A stretch of 64,000 nt of DNA from Candidatus Flexicrinis affinis (lineage in GTDB: Bacteria; Chloroflexota; Anaerolineae; Aggregatilineales; Phototrophicaceae), in NCBI GenBank assembly GCA_016716525.1, contig JADJWE010000002.1, positions 62,001-126,000 of the forward strand, written 5' to 3'. A program made the position numbers and the translations under genes. This document shows, in pieces, positions 41,731 through 50,348 of this stretch. Every line of letters starts with the position of its first letter. Positions within the stretch are counted from its first letter, which is position 1. The notes below the pieces were generated by a model. It had not been told where the DNA came from. It did no database searches and saw only the letters and a program-made list of their open reading frames with translations.

Positions 41731-43174
41731 CGCTCTGATCATCACGCGGCGCGAAGTGCGTGACAGCTTCCGCGATTGGCGCATCGTCGGGCCAATCGTC
41801 ATCCTGACGTTTCTGTTCCCGGCGCTGGCGCAGTTCGTGGCCGCGCGCTTCAGCGCGTTCGTCGAGGGTTTCGGCGCGCCGGTCATCGGCGAGCGCACGA
41901 TCCCCTTCCTGCTAATGATCGTCGGCTTCTTCCCGATTTCGATCTCGTTGGTGATCGCGCTGGAGACGTTCGTCGGGGAAAAGGAGCGCCGATCGCTCGA
42001 ACCGCTGCTGAGCACACCGCTCAGCAACATCGAGCTGTACGTCGGCAAGACGCTCGCCGCGATGATCCCGCCGCTGCTGGCGAGCTATGGCGGCATGGGC
42101 GTCTACCTTATCGGCCTGCTGTTCGGCGAACTGCAGTGGCGGCCGCCCGCGCTGCAAGTTGTCCAGATTATGCTGCTGACCGGCGTGCAAGCCCTCGTGA
42201 TGGTGACGGGCGCGGTGGTCGTCAGCAGTCAAGCGACTAGCACGCGCGCCGCAAACCTGCTTGCGAGCTTCATCATCGTGCCGATGGCGTTTGTGATCCA
42301 AGGCGAAAGCGTCATCATGTTCCTCGCCGAAGATGCGCAATCGCCAAACGGAATCGGCGCGCTGTGGGTCATCATCGTCGGCATGATCGTCGTTGCGCTG
42401 CTGCTGCTGCGGGTCGGCGCGGCGATATTCAACCGCGAGGAGCTGCTGGGCCGTGCGATCGACACGGTCAACTTGCGCGGGCTGCTTGGCCGGATTTGGG
42501 GCCACATCCTCGCCGTGGACGACAGCGGCGACCGCGCCCGCAACCTGATCGAATGGTACCGCCGCGCAATCCCGTACAGCCTCGCCAAATTGCGTGGGGC
42601 GGCGTTGGTATCGGTGCTGGTGTTCGTCGCGTTCTTCGTATTCGGCTTCCTCGCCGGCTTCAACCCCGATCTCAGGCTGCCGCTGGAACCGGGGACGATT
42701 GGCCGGGGCGTCGACGTCGGCGCACAGGTCTCGGCCATTCCGTTCGAGTCGACCAATACGGTCTCGTTCCTGTTTCAGCAGAACGGGCGCGTACTGATCG
42801 CTTCGACGTTCCTGTCCGCGATCACGTTCGGCGTCGTGGCGCTGGCACTGAATCCGGTTACGTTCGCCGTGCTAGGCTTCTTGACCTGTCAGTTGATCCT
42901 CACCGGCAACGATCCCGGCATCATCCTCGCGACAATCCTGCCCCACGGCTGGGTTGAGATTCCAATCATTCTGGTCGCGACCGCAGCGGCGGTCCGCCTC
43001 GGCGCGGTGGTGACGCGGCTTCCGCGCGGCAAGACGGTCGGTCAGGCATGGATCGAGGCGCTGGGTGATACAATCAAGCTGGCAGTCGGGGTGATTATCC
43101 CCGGTCTGGCGATCGCCGCGGTACTCGAGGCGGTCTTGACCTCAGCGGTCGTGAGCTGGTATCTCGGGGTCTAG
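41711..43174 (+). CDS. ABC-2 type permease (NatB-like)
   Basis: A 487-residue membrane protein, the partner of the ATPase whose 3' end it overlaps by 20 bases. The first helix follows RREVRDSFRDWRIV, then an ABC-2 phrase ETFVGEKERRSLEPLLSTPLSNIELYVGK (split here; E-R-x-x-x-x-L-x-x-x-P) that is diagnostic of NatB/ABC-2 permeases. About 9-10 helices are seen; the second half (after residue 290) has a separate helix group related to stage II sporulation protein M-like proteins (FLSAITFGVVALALNP). That region may be a fused SpoIIM-type domain. Start ATG at 41711 has GAAGGG about 9 bases before. Confidence 0.88.
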   Translation: MQATLSNALIITRREVRDSFRDWRIVGPIVILTFLFPALAQFVAARFSAFVEGFGAPVIGERTIPFLLMIVGFFPISISLVIALETFVGEKERRSLEPLLSTPLSNIELYVGKTLAAMIPPLLASYGGMGVYLIGLLFGELQWRPPALQVVQIMLLTGVQALVMVTGAVVVSSQATSTRAANLLASFIIVPMAFVIQGESVIMFLAEDAQSPNGIGALWVIIVGMIVVALLLLRVGAAIFNREELLGRAIDTVNLRGLLGRIWGHILAVDDSGDRARNLIEWYRRAIPYSLAKLRGAALVSVLVFVAFFVFGFLAGFNPDLRLPLEPGTIGRGVDVGAQVSAIPFESTNTVSFLFQQNGRVLIASTFLSAITFGVVALALNPVTFAVLGFLTCQLILTGNDPGIILATILPHGWVEIPIILVATAAAVRLGAVVTRLPRGKTVGQAWIEALGDTIKLAVGVIIPGLAIAAVLEAVLTSAVVSWYLGV

Positions 43175-43371
43175 CGCCGCTTCGTCAGGGCATAGCCGCC
43201 GACCAGCAGGGCCAGAACCGCCGGCGGCGCGCACATCGAGATGAACAGGCGGGGCGCGGCGTCTATCCCGGCCGAACCGAGGATCACATACAGTACGATG
43301 AACATCCCGATTGCGAGGACGGCCAACACGCCCCCGGCAACGACGGCATTCGTCATTTGTTTCTGGTTCAC
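43171..43371 (-). CDS. Small two-helix membrane protein next to the Argonaute gene
   Basis: A 66-residue protein with two hydrophobic helices (about 8-31 and 42-61) and a basic C-terminus (ALTKRR). ATG at 43371. It overlaps the convergent permease stop by 4 bases and is divergent from the Argonaute gene across 71 bases. Base composition and coding pattern resemble the other small membrane genes. No family is recognised. Confidence 0.6.
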   Translation of the reverse strand: MNQKQMTNAVVAGGVLAVLAIGMFIVLYVILGSAGIDAAPRLFISMCAPPAVLALLVGGYALTKRR

Positions 43372-43384
43372 GTACGATCCTCAG

Positions 43385-43414
43385 TTGTCTGCACAATACG
43401 GGCCGAAGTATACC
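43385..43414 (+). promoter_or_regulatory. Candidate promoter of the Argonaute operon
   Basis: TTGTCT (43385-43390), 18-base spacer, TATACC (43409-43414), 28 bases before the Argonaute ATG. Each hexamer keeps four of six consensus bases. The palindromic GTATAC at its -10 could also serve the divergent small gene. Confidence 0.4.
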
Positions 43415-43442
43415 AGAGGCCGCCGAATCTCCGGTACAGCCG

Positions 43443-45590
43443 ATGCATCTGTTCGCTGAAGTCTTCCCCATAGAACCCGCCGTGGTCGAGTCGATCGGTG
43501 CATATACGCTTCGCCTGAGCGAGGAACGAGACCGCGACCGTACGGGCCGGCTGCTGGCACGCCGCCTGCGTGAGGCCTTGGCTTCTCCGTGGCTGTGGTC
43601 GGGCGGGCAGCTCGTGACTGCGGTCGCCCGCAGCGACGTCGAGCTGATGATCGCGCTGGACATCCTGCGCGGCGCCGAGCCAGACAGGCTGGGCCATGTG
43701 CAAGCGGTCGAAGCGGCAGACGCACCGAGCGCCCGTCAATTGGCCGAGTTCTACGTCCTGACCCTGTCGCCCGCGCTGCGAGGCGCACTGGAAAGCGTAC
43801 TGAAGCGGGGCGGCGCGACGATCCCGGCCGAAAACGGAACCATCGTGATCGACCGTGAAATCCGCCTGCAGCCGTGGTCGGTGGGCGATGAGCCTGCGCT
43901 GTCGATCAGCGTCTCGTCGCGGATTCGTCACAGCCGCGACGCGGCCGCGCTGCTCGGCGATGGCCGCGACCTGACCGGCATGCGCGTGACTGGGCCGGGC
44001 GGATTCACGGCGCAAGTCGTCGCTGTCGACGGCACGTTACGTCCCGCACGCGAGAAGCTGCTGCGTCAGAGAATCCCGGACGCGCTGGGCGACCTCATCC
44101 GCGCAGCGCCCGGCGACTCTCCGGTGCTGCGACTCAAAAACGAGCGGGGGTCGGTGCGCATGCCTGCTTCAGGTCTAAGTCTGGCGCTCCGCCTAGAAGA
44201 TCTGGCCAAGTTCGGCGTCGCGCTTGAACACGCCGAGCCGCTCGTCCGCCTCGACCCGCCGACTCGCGCCGCGTTGATTCGGTCGCTGAGCGACGTACTC
44301 AAGGACGAGAACCAGATCGGGCGCGCGTACGCAAGCCGCGAACGTGCGGATACGTTCGTGATGCCGACCGACGACGATATCCCGTACCTGCGCTTCGCAG
44401 ATCGGCGGACACGGCCGGCGGTTCCCGGTAGGCTGGCAATCGACTTTCTTGCGTGCGGACCGTACCGTTTGCGCGACCGATTTCAGACGTCGCCGATCCG
44501 CGCGTGTATCGTCAACGCCCTGTCGATCAAGTCGGATGACTTCGTCGAAGCGATGCAGCGCCAGCTTCAGCGCCTGATCGGATTCCGGCTTGACATCGCC
44601 CGCGAACGGCAAGTGCGCGTGTTGAAAGAAGACACGCTGGATGCCGCTGTGAAGTTAGTCGAGAAGGAAACGCCTGACATCGTGCTGCTGTTCCTTCCTG
44701 ACGACGCGGTCGCTGAATATGCTGACTACGCGAAATCGCTGACACTGGCCCGCGCGCTGCCTGCGCAGATCGTCACCCAGACGATGATTGACGACCCGGA
44801 TGCAATGCCCGGCGTCATCGTCCAACTGCTCGCACGCACCGGCAATACACCTGCCGCACTTGCCGACCCGATCGACGGGTTTCACGAAGTCGTCGGCCTT
44901 GATCGCGTGCGGCGCACGGCCGGCGGCGTGACGACTATGCACGCCGTCGCGCGCGTCTATGCGGCAGACGGCACGTTCCGGCGTTATGTCGTGCGGTCTA
45001 GCGAATTGTCGCCACAGCACCCACCCTACCTGCTGATGCGAGAATTGTTCAGCCAGCGCGACACCAGCGGCAAACGGATCGTCGTGCACGTCAACGGGCG
45101 GCTTCCGGCCGACATGCGCGCGGCGATGAAAACGTGGGGACAGGCGATCAAGGCACACTTCGCCATCGTCGAGATCGTGCGCCGAAACGTCCCGCGCCTG
45201 TATGCGCTAGACGATCGACGCGTCGTTGCACCGCCCGCAGGCTCACAGCTTGTCCTCAGTACCAGCGAGGCGATCGTCGTGCTGCCGTACACGCCGTTAC
45301 CCGCACCTGCGCAATCCCCCAATCTTCGGGGGCGTGGAGCCATGTCGGGCCGCATTGGTGACGGAAATCACATATACTTAGGGATGACACCGCAGCCTGT
45401 ACATGTGTTGGCAGATGGCATCTCATTGCGGCAGGCTGTGGACAGTGTCATTCGCTGGTCGCTGTTGGATTACAGCGCCCGTCCGACCGGTGTTCCGGCG
45501 ACGGTGGTGAATACCGACACGCTGGCGTTCTGGTTGGAAAAGGGCGGAACCTTCACGCAAGATGGTGGAGACGTCCCGTTTTGGTTATAG
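43443..45590 (+). CDS. Prokaryotic Argonaute (long type, probably catalytically inactive PIWI)
   Basis: A 715-residue guide-binding protein. N/linker and PAZ-like parts span about 1-330 (IVIDREIRLQPW, then EPALSISVSSRI, is typical of pAgo). MID and PIWI follow: GRLAIDFLACGPYRL, ETPDIVLLFLPDD, AQIVTQTMID, then VIVQLLARTGNTPAAL (usual KLGG-PW guide-end region) and VVGLDRVRR with D487, the first catalytic Asp. The second catalytic site, normally RDG, is V-N551-G, so the DEDX tetrad is broken. TPQPVHVLADG and VVNTDTLAFWL complete the PIWI end. Length and the lost Asp fit long-B pAgos, which act through partner effectors. A 75-residue membrane/coiled-coil gene follows after 17 bases. ATG at 43443; ribosome site weak. 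Confidence 0.9.
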   Translation: MHLFAEVFPIEPAVVESIGAYTLRLSEERDRDRTGRLLARRLREALASPWLWSGGQLVTAVARSDVELMIALDILRGAEPDRLGHVQAVEAADAPSARQLAEFYVLTLSPALRGALESVLKRGGATIPAENGTIVIDREIRLQPWSVGDEPALSISVSSRIRHSRDAAALLGDGRDLTGMRVTGPGGFTAQVVAVDGTLRPAREKLLRQRIPDALGDLIRAAPGDSPVLRLKNERGSVRMPASGLSLALRLEDLAKFGVALEHAEPLVRLDPPTRAALIRSLSDVLKDENQIGRAYASRERADTFVMPTDDDIPYLRFADRRTRPAVPGRLAIDFLACGPYRLRDRFQTSPIRACIVNALSIKSDDFVEAMQRQLQRLIGFRLDIARERQVRVLKEDTLDAAVKLVEKETPDIVLLFLPDDAVAEYADYAKSLTLARALPAQIVTQTMIDDPDAMPGVIVQLLARTGNTPAALADPIDGFHEVVGLDRVRRTAGGVTTMHAVARVYAADGTFRRYVVRSSELSPQHPPYLLMRELFSQRDTSGKRIVVHVNGRLPADMRAAMKTWGQAIKAHFAIVEIVRRNVPRLYALDDRRVVAPPAGSQLVLSTSEAIVVLPYTPLPAPAQSPNLRGRGAMSGRIGDGNHIYLGMTPQPVHVLADGISLRQAVDSVIRWSLLDYSARPTGVPATVVNTDTLAFWLEKGGTFTQDGGDVPFWL

Positions 45591-45607
45591 GTCTTAGGAG
45601 GCTCAAC

Positions 45608-45835
45608 ATGCCACGCCTGATTCGCGGTTTCCTGTTCGCCACCTTCATGATGTTTGTCGGAGTCCTTGTCGCCCGTTGGATCTACGCGACCCGCTTAACG
45701 CCGGAGCAGCGCGAGAAGCTGCGCGCCCGCGTTGACGAGGCCATTGAAGCGGGCAAACACGCGGCCGAGGAGAAGCGCGATCGCCTCGAAGACCGGCTTG
45801 AACAGCTCGTCGGCGAGAACGGCGTCCGCGCCTAG
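45608..45835 (+). CDS. Small membrane/coiled-coil protein (YtxH-like) behind the Argonaute
   Basis: A 75-residue protein: one membrane helix (about 6-27, LIRGFLFATFMMFVGVLVAR) and a charged helical tail (LTPEQREKLRARVDEAIEAG and EEKRDRLEDRLEQLV) likely to form a coiled coil. It resembles YtxH-type small proteins. ATG at 45608 has GGAGG 6 bases before, 17 bases after the Argonaute stop; co-transcription is likely. It might be an unrelated envelope protein, or a membrane partner of the Argonaute. A hairpin terminator follows. Confidence 0.72.
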   Translation: MPRLIRGFLFATFMMFVGVLVARWIYATRLTPEQREKLRARVDEAIEAGKHAAEEKRDRLEDRLEQLVGENGVRA

Positions 45836-45859
45836 TTCACGCTGAGAATCGACCGCCAG

Positions 45860-45883
45860 ACAGGCGTCCATACGGGCGCCTGT
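45860..45883. terminator. Hairpin between convergent genes
   Basis: ACAGGCG (45860-45866) pairs with CGCCTGT (45877-45883), with CC/GG pairing inside the loop; TTTGCGTTT follows on the plus strand. It lies in the 55-base gap between the small membrane gene and the convergent metalloprotease gene and probably ends the Argonaute transcript. Confidence 0.55.
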
Positions 45884-45890
45884 TTGCGTT

Positions 45891-47693
45891 TCAGTCGGCG
45901 CCAACACGAACCGTCAGGGCGACGGAGATCGGCTCGGTCGTCATGTCGGCCAGCGGTGTAATGGCAATCGCGACATCCCTCGCATCCGGCGCAATGTCGA
46001 CTTCCAGTCGTCCGCTGCCATATACCCGCTGCCGGTCGACGCGCACACCCGAATCGGTGCGCTGCATAACCTGCACCCACACCGACGACTCGATTCGGTT
46101 GTCCGTCAGCACCCACCCTGCCGCAGACCACTCTCCGACGCCTTGTTCGGTGTCGTCACGGTAACCGATCGCGTCGATCGCAATATCGTCCAGTGCCACA
46201 CCCGGCTCGGTCAGCGCGTCGTCGGTGACGACCAGCCAACGCACCCGCACCCGCTGATCCACAAAGTCGTCCAACCGCACCCGCTCGGTATGCCATCCGC
46301 CGCTGTACCCCGTGACCGCCGGTCCATACGGGCTGTCCTCGGCGGCGTCGAGTTCAAGGACTTGCCACGTTGCACCGTCGTCTGTCGTCGCGGTGAGCAG
46401 CAGATAGTCGTAGTTATCCTCGAGGTCGTACCAAAGGTCGAACCACAGCTCCGGGACTGACGCGCCAGTCAGATCGAACTCATGCTGGAGCGCCGCGGCG
46501 CTGTCGTCAGCGCGCAGCGGGACCCAGAAATGGTCGCCTGACGCCGGCGAGGTCGGAAGCATCGACACGTCGGCGTCTGCGCTCACGTCGATCGTCAACA
46601 CCCCGGCATCGCCAACGTCGACGGTGTAGTACGCCGCTGCAAAGGGGGGTAGCGAAACATCGATCGTCGAACCGACGGCGATTGGCCGCGACGCCGGCGC
46701 GGGAAGCGTCACGCTGCGGTAGCCGTGCAGGTCCGAACCGTCACTGCGCAGATAGTTTGCGGCGACCCAGTTAGCGATTAAGGTCTCGGCGTCCAGTTCC
46801 GGGTCGATTGCGCCCAGCATGGCGCGTACCGGTGCGAGCCCGGGGCCCTCGCCTGCCGCCAACGCCCTCACGCCCTCACGCCCGAAGCGATCTGCCACGT
46901 ACGTAACGAACAGCCCCGCACCGCCGTAGTGCGCGCCGCGGTCCGACTCAAGGCTCCAGTCCGTGAGCTGAATGCCCGGATTGCGCTGGAATGCCGAAAA
47001 CACCCAGTCCGCTGGCAGCATGCCAAGCGCCAGCTCGGTGTACGTTGACAGCCCCTCGTTCAGCCACGTCTGCGGATGTTCTCCGCGGTGGTCGCGAATC
47101 ATGTGCTGGAACTCGTGCGCCAGCGTCGCGACGACCTGCGGCCGATCAAGCCGTCCACTCGCCAACGCGGTGCTAACGAAGAACAGATCCGCCTCGCTGC
47201 TCAAGGGCACAATCTCGGACGGGTAGCGATCACTGCTGGAGTAGTACGCGGCTGTGCCGGATGTTACGCCATCTACAAACACAATCATCAGGCGTGGGTC
47301 GCCGTCGATGCCCGGGATGTCTTCGCTGCCCCACAGGTCGCGAACGGCCGGGTACACGATGTCGTCGAACTGCCGAAGAAGCGACGCGCCAGCCGACACA
47401 TCGATGCCTATCGGCGTCTCGACCCACAGCGTCGCGTGCGATCCAGCCGCGATCAACTCGGCCTGCAGGCTTCGCCGTTCGCCAGAGTTGAGGTCCATCG
47501 CGTAGAACGTTCGCACATCACCCACAGCGGCAAGTGCGGGTGCTGGTTTGTCGGTCGCAGTCACGCCAAGCAGCTCGCGGGCGAGCACCACACGATCGCG
47601 GGGCGGAATCGCAGGCAGTGGATCAGCGGGCTGTGCCAGCACGACTGCGTACACGCAGACCCACACGACGACAATACCCACGCGGCGACTCAT
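45891..47693 (-). CDS. Secreted zinc metallopeptidase with HEFQH site
   Basis: A 600-residue exported peptidase. Signal peptide in the first 20 residues (RRVGIVVVWVCVYAVVLAQ). The active site is H193-E194-F-Q-H197 (TLAHEFQHMI) followed by WLNEGLSTYTE, with the Glu as third ligand, as in M30/gluzincin-type secreted peptidases. A C-terminal half (about 330-600) has beta-sandwich domains, one with the immune-inhibitor-A-like phrase (DDGATWQVLEL, then GYSGGWHTERVRLDDFVDQ). ATG at 47693 has AGGGG 6 bases before; a GTG 2 codons upstream is less likely. TATACT (minus, 47730-47725) may be its -10. Substrate unknown. Confidence 0.88.
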   Translation of the reverse strand: MSRRVGIVVVWVCVYAVVLAQPADPLPAIPPRDRVVLARELLGVTATDKPAPALAAVGDVRTFYAMDLNSGERRSLQAELIAAGSHATLWVETPIGIDVSAGASLLRQFDDIVYPAVRDLWGSEDIPGIDGDPRLMIVFVDGVTSGTAAYYSSSDRYPSEIVPLSSEADLFFVSTALASGRLDRPQVVATLAHEFQHMIRDHRGEHPQTWLNEGLSTYTELALGMLPADWVFSAFQRNPGIQLTDWSLESDRGAHYGGAGLFVTYVADRFGREGVRALAAGEGPGLAPVRAMLGAIDPELDAETLIANWVAANYLRSDGSDLHGYRSVTLPAPASRPIAVGSTIDVSLPPFAAAYYTVDVGDAGVLTIDVSADADVSMLPTSPASGDHFWVPLRADDSAAALQHEFDLTGASVPELWFDLWYDLEDNYDYLLLTATTDDGATWQVLELDAAEDSPYGPAVTGYSGGWHTERVRLDDFVDQRVRVRWLVVTDDALTEPGVALDDIAIDAIGYRDDTEQGVGEWSAAGWVLTDNRIESSVWVQVMQRTDSGVRVDRQRVYGSGRLEVDIAPDARDVAIAITPLADMTTEPISVALTVRVGAD

Positions 47694-47794
47694 GAACACC
47701 CCTGTCTTGGCAGATACCGACCGAAGTATACATTCAACTGACCCGCTTTTGCGGTATGCTAGTCACAACCTGAGCCGTTATGGAGCGTCGAATC

Positions 47795-48598
47795 ATGTCG
47801 AAAGTGGTCATCTCGCTGGGACAGATGCGCATTGCCCTCGGTGACGTGGGCCGCAACTACACCGCAGCGGAGCGGTTGATCGCGGAGGCGGCACGGCGCG
47901 GATCGCACCTCATCATGCTGCCGGAACTGTGGTCGACTGGCTACGCGCTGGACCGCGCGAACGAGCTGGCGTCGGCACTGAACGCCGGTGTTTTCGCCCA
48001 GATCGCCAAACTCGCCAAAGAACACAACATCTGCGTATGCGGCTCGATGCTCGAAAAGCGCGGCGTGGAAGTGACCAACAGCGCGGTGTTCTTTTCGCCC
48101 AAGGGACAGTTGATGGGGGTGTACCGGAAGATCCACCTGTTCCGCCTGATGAACGAGCACGTCCACCTCAGGGCCGGGTCGTCGCCGCTGGTGATGGATT
48201 TACCGTGGGGGCCGACCGGTGTGGCGATCTGCTATGACCTGCGCTTCCCCGAGCTGTTCCGGCGCTACGCCGTCGAAGGCGCCAAGATGGTGATCGTCCC
48301 GGCCGAGTGGCCGATCGAGCGCGCCGAACACTGGACGACGCTGCTCAAGGCGCGCGCCATCGAGAACCAGATGTACATCGTCGCCGTCAACAGCGTCGGC
48401 GAGACGGGCGGCGCGACGTTTGCGGGTGGTTCGATGATCGTCGATCCGTGGGGAAAGACCGTGGTGGCAGGTGGCGAAGAGCCGGGACTGTTCACGGCCG
48501 AGGTCGATCTGGATCGGGTAAACGCCGTGCGCGAGAAGATTCCGGTGTTCGAAGACCGCAGGCCAGAGTTGTACGAGCCGCTGGACTTCAGAGTCTAG
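47795..48598 (+). CDS. Carbon-nitrogen hydrolase, omega-amidase-like
   Basis: A 267-residue nitrilase-superfamily enzyme. The catalytic triad is E44 (LPELW), K112 (YRKIHLF) and C146 (AICYDLRFPE). The sequence GGSMIVDPWGKTVV and the length fit omega-amidase (2-oxoglutaramate/2-oxosuccinamate amidase, branch 10/Nit2-like). It would release ammonia from a small amide in the cytosol. Start at 47795 (MSKVV) is preferred because GGAG lies 9 bases before, while an ATG 5 codons earlier would overlap that site. TATGCT at 47755-47760 is a possible -10. The gene ends at a strong bidirectional hairpin shared with the convergent peptidase. Confidence 0.92.
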   Translation: MSKVVISLGQMRIALGDVGRNYTAAERLIAEAARRGSHLIMLPELWSTGYALDRANELASALNAGVFAQIAKLAKEHNICVCGSMLEKRGVEVTNSAVFFSPKGQLMGVYRKIHLFRLMNEHVHLRAGSSPLVMDLPWGPTGVAICYDLRFPELFRRYAVEGAKMVIVPAEWPIERAEHWTTLLKARAIENQMYIVAVNSVGETGGATFAGGSMIVDPWGKTVVAGGEEPGLFTAEVDLDRVNAVREKIPVFEDRRPELYEPLDFRV

Positions 48599-48616
48599 GA
48601 CTGGGCGCGAAACAAA

Positions 48617-48647
48617 ACCGGGGCGCTTCGTAGGGAAGCGCCCCGGT
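48617..48647. terminator. Strong bidirectional terminator
   Basis: ACCGGGGCGCTTC (48617-48629) and GAAGCGCCCCGGT (48635-48647) form a perfect 13-bp stem with a 5-base loop. On the minus strand TTTGTTTC follows, a good T-tract for the peptidase transcript; on the plus strand GTGATTCTT is weaker. Confidence 0.85.
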
Positions 48648-48662
48648 GTGATTCTTAGGAGC

Positions 48663-50168
48663 TTACAGCCCGTAGACGTCGCCGTACTTGTTCTGCAGAT
48701 ACTCGACGTACGGCGCCGGGTCGATCGGCCCGCCCGCGATACGCTCGGTCAGTTCCTGCGACGTGAACTTGCGCCCGTGCCGGTGGATGTTCTCGACCAG
48801 CCAGTTGCGCAGGGTATCGAACTTGCCTTGAGCGAACTCGTCACGCAGGTTCGGGTGCTGCTTGAGCGCCGCATTGAAGTACTGCACGCTCAGCAGGTTG
48901 CCCAGCGCATAAGTCGGGAAGTAGCCGATCATCCCGCCTGACCAGTGGACATCTTGCAGCACGCCCACCTTGTCGTTGGGTGGCGTGACGCCCAAATACG
49001 CTTCGAAACGCTCGTTCCATTCGCGCGGCAGATCTTTGACCGCCACCTTGCCGCTGACCATGTCGCACTCCAGCTCGAAGCGCAGCATGATGTGCAGGTT
49101 GTAGGTGGCCTCGTCGGCCTCGACGCGGATGAACTGCCGCTCAACGGTGTTGACGGCGCGCCAGAAGTCGTCGAGCGAGACACTGCCCAACTGTGCCGGG
49201 AACGTCTGCTGCAAGCGCGGATAAGCCCACGACCAGAACGGCTTGCTGCGCCCGACGATGTTCTCCCACATGCGCGACTGTGACTCGTGGACGCCCAGCG
49301 ACGTGCCGCCTGCCAGCGGCAGCCCGTCAATCTCAGGCGCGCTGCCCTGCTCGTACAGGCCGTGGCCGGTCTCGTGCATCAACCCGAACAGCGCTGGATT
49401 CAGGAAATCGTCGTGAAAGCGGGTGGTTAGGCGCACGTCGTAACGAGAGAAATTGGTGCAAAACGGATGCACCGACACGTCCTGCCGCCCGCGCTTGAAG
49501 TCGAAACCGAACTGCTCGACCACCCACAGTGCAAATTCGCGCTGCTTGTCGGTGTCGAAGTGCTGGTGCACGGGCGCGTTCGACACGCGGCCTTCGACTT
49601 TGCTGATCTGTGCGATCAGGTCGATGAGCGCCGGCTTGTGCGAGTCGAAGATGCGCTTGACCTCGGCTGTCGTCATACCCCGCTCGTACGAGTTGATCAG
49701 CGCGTCATACGGGTGATCCGTGTAGCCGAGGTACTCGGCGCGGCGCACGACCATTTCGAGGATGCGCTCAAGGTACGGCTCGAAGCGGCTGAAATCGCTT
49801 TCGGCACGGGCCTGCGCCCACACCTCGTGCGACTCAGCAGTGAGCTTGGTGAACTCGGCGACGAACTCGGTCGGAAGCCGGGTCGCCTCGTCAAAGTCGA
49901 AGCGCGCAACGCGCAGCAGCGCGGCATCGTCGCTGTCGTAATCCGCGCCGGCCACTTCGCGCTCGCCAGCCTCGATCAGCCTCCCGAGCTCGTCGCTCGT
50001 CGCCATCTGATGGGCGATCCGCGACAGCGTCGAAAGCTGCCGCGCACGCGGAGAAGCGCCGCCTTCCGGCATCATCACTTCCAGATCCCAGTACAGCACG
50101 GCCGCGGCATTGTAGAGGTCTGTGACCTGCTGCAAGTGCGACTTGAGTTTGGATAGGGTTTCGGACAC
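48663..50168 (-). CDS. Metallocarboxypeptidase, family M32 (carboxypeptidase Taq)
   Basis: A 501-residue cytosolic metallopeptidase that removes C-terminal residues from peptides. The zinc site is H265-E266-TG-H269 (LMHETGHGLYEQG), followed by HESQSRMWEN with the third ligand Glu. Other M32 motifs: DLEVMMPEGG at the start and HPFC near 255. Length equals that of Thermus carboxypeptidase Taq (about 510). GTG at 50168 is selected because GGAGGG lies 7 bases before and the family start matches; earlier codons have no similarity. It probably works in intracellular peptide recycling. The 180-base gap ahead of it also holds the amylase promoter region. Confidence 0.96.
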   Translation of the reverse strand: MSETLSKLKSHLQQVTDLYNAAAVLYWDLEVMMPEGGASPRARQLSTLSRIAHQMATSDELGRLIEAGEREVAGADYDSDDAALLRVARFDFDEATRLPTEFVAEFTKLTAESHEVWAQARAESDFSRFEPYLERILEMVVRRAEYLGYTDHPYDALINSYERGMTTAEVKRIFDSHKPALIDLIAQISKVEGRVSNAPVHQHFDTDKQREFALWVVEQFGFDFKRGRQDVSVHPFCTNFSRYDVRLTTRFHDDFLNPALFGLMHETGHGLYEQGSAPEIDGLPLAGGTSLGVHESQSRMWENIVGRSKPFWSWAYPRLQQTFPAQLGSVSLDDFWRAVNTVERQFIRVEADEATYNLHIMLRFELECDMVSGKVAVKDLPREWNERFEAYLGVTPPNDKVGVLQDVHWSGGMIGYFPTYALGNLLSVQYFNAALKQHPNLRDEFAQGKFDTLRNWLVENIHRHGRKFTSQELTERIAGGPIDPAPYVEYLQNKYGDVYGL

Positions 50169-50348
50169 GTCCTGCCCTCCATTTGAATTAATTTGACTGG
50201 CACAGTATAGCGGACTTTGCTGGATAGTGGATAGTGCGGCGATTGCGATCAACTCCTCGGCCCGCTTGTCTCATCCCTATCCGGTTCGTTACACTGCACG
50301 CACGATCGTAAGCGCCTCGTCCGGGGCCGAGCTAGCGGAGAAGTCGTG

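Noticed and set aside
43443..45590. Short Argonaute (MID-PIWI only) interpretation
   Set aside because: The protein is 715 residues with about 330 residues ahead of MID, which is the long form.
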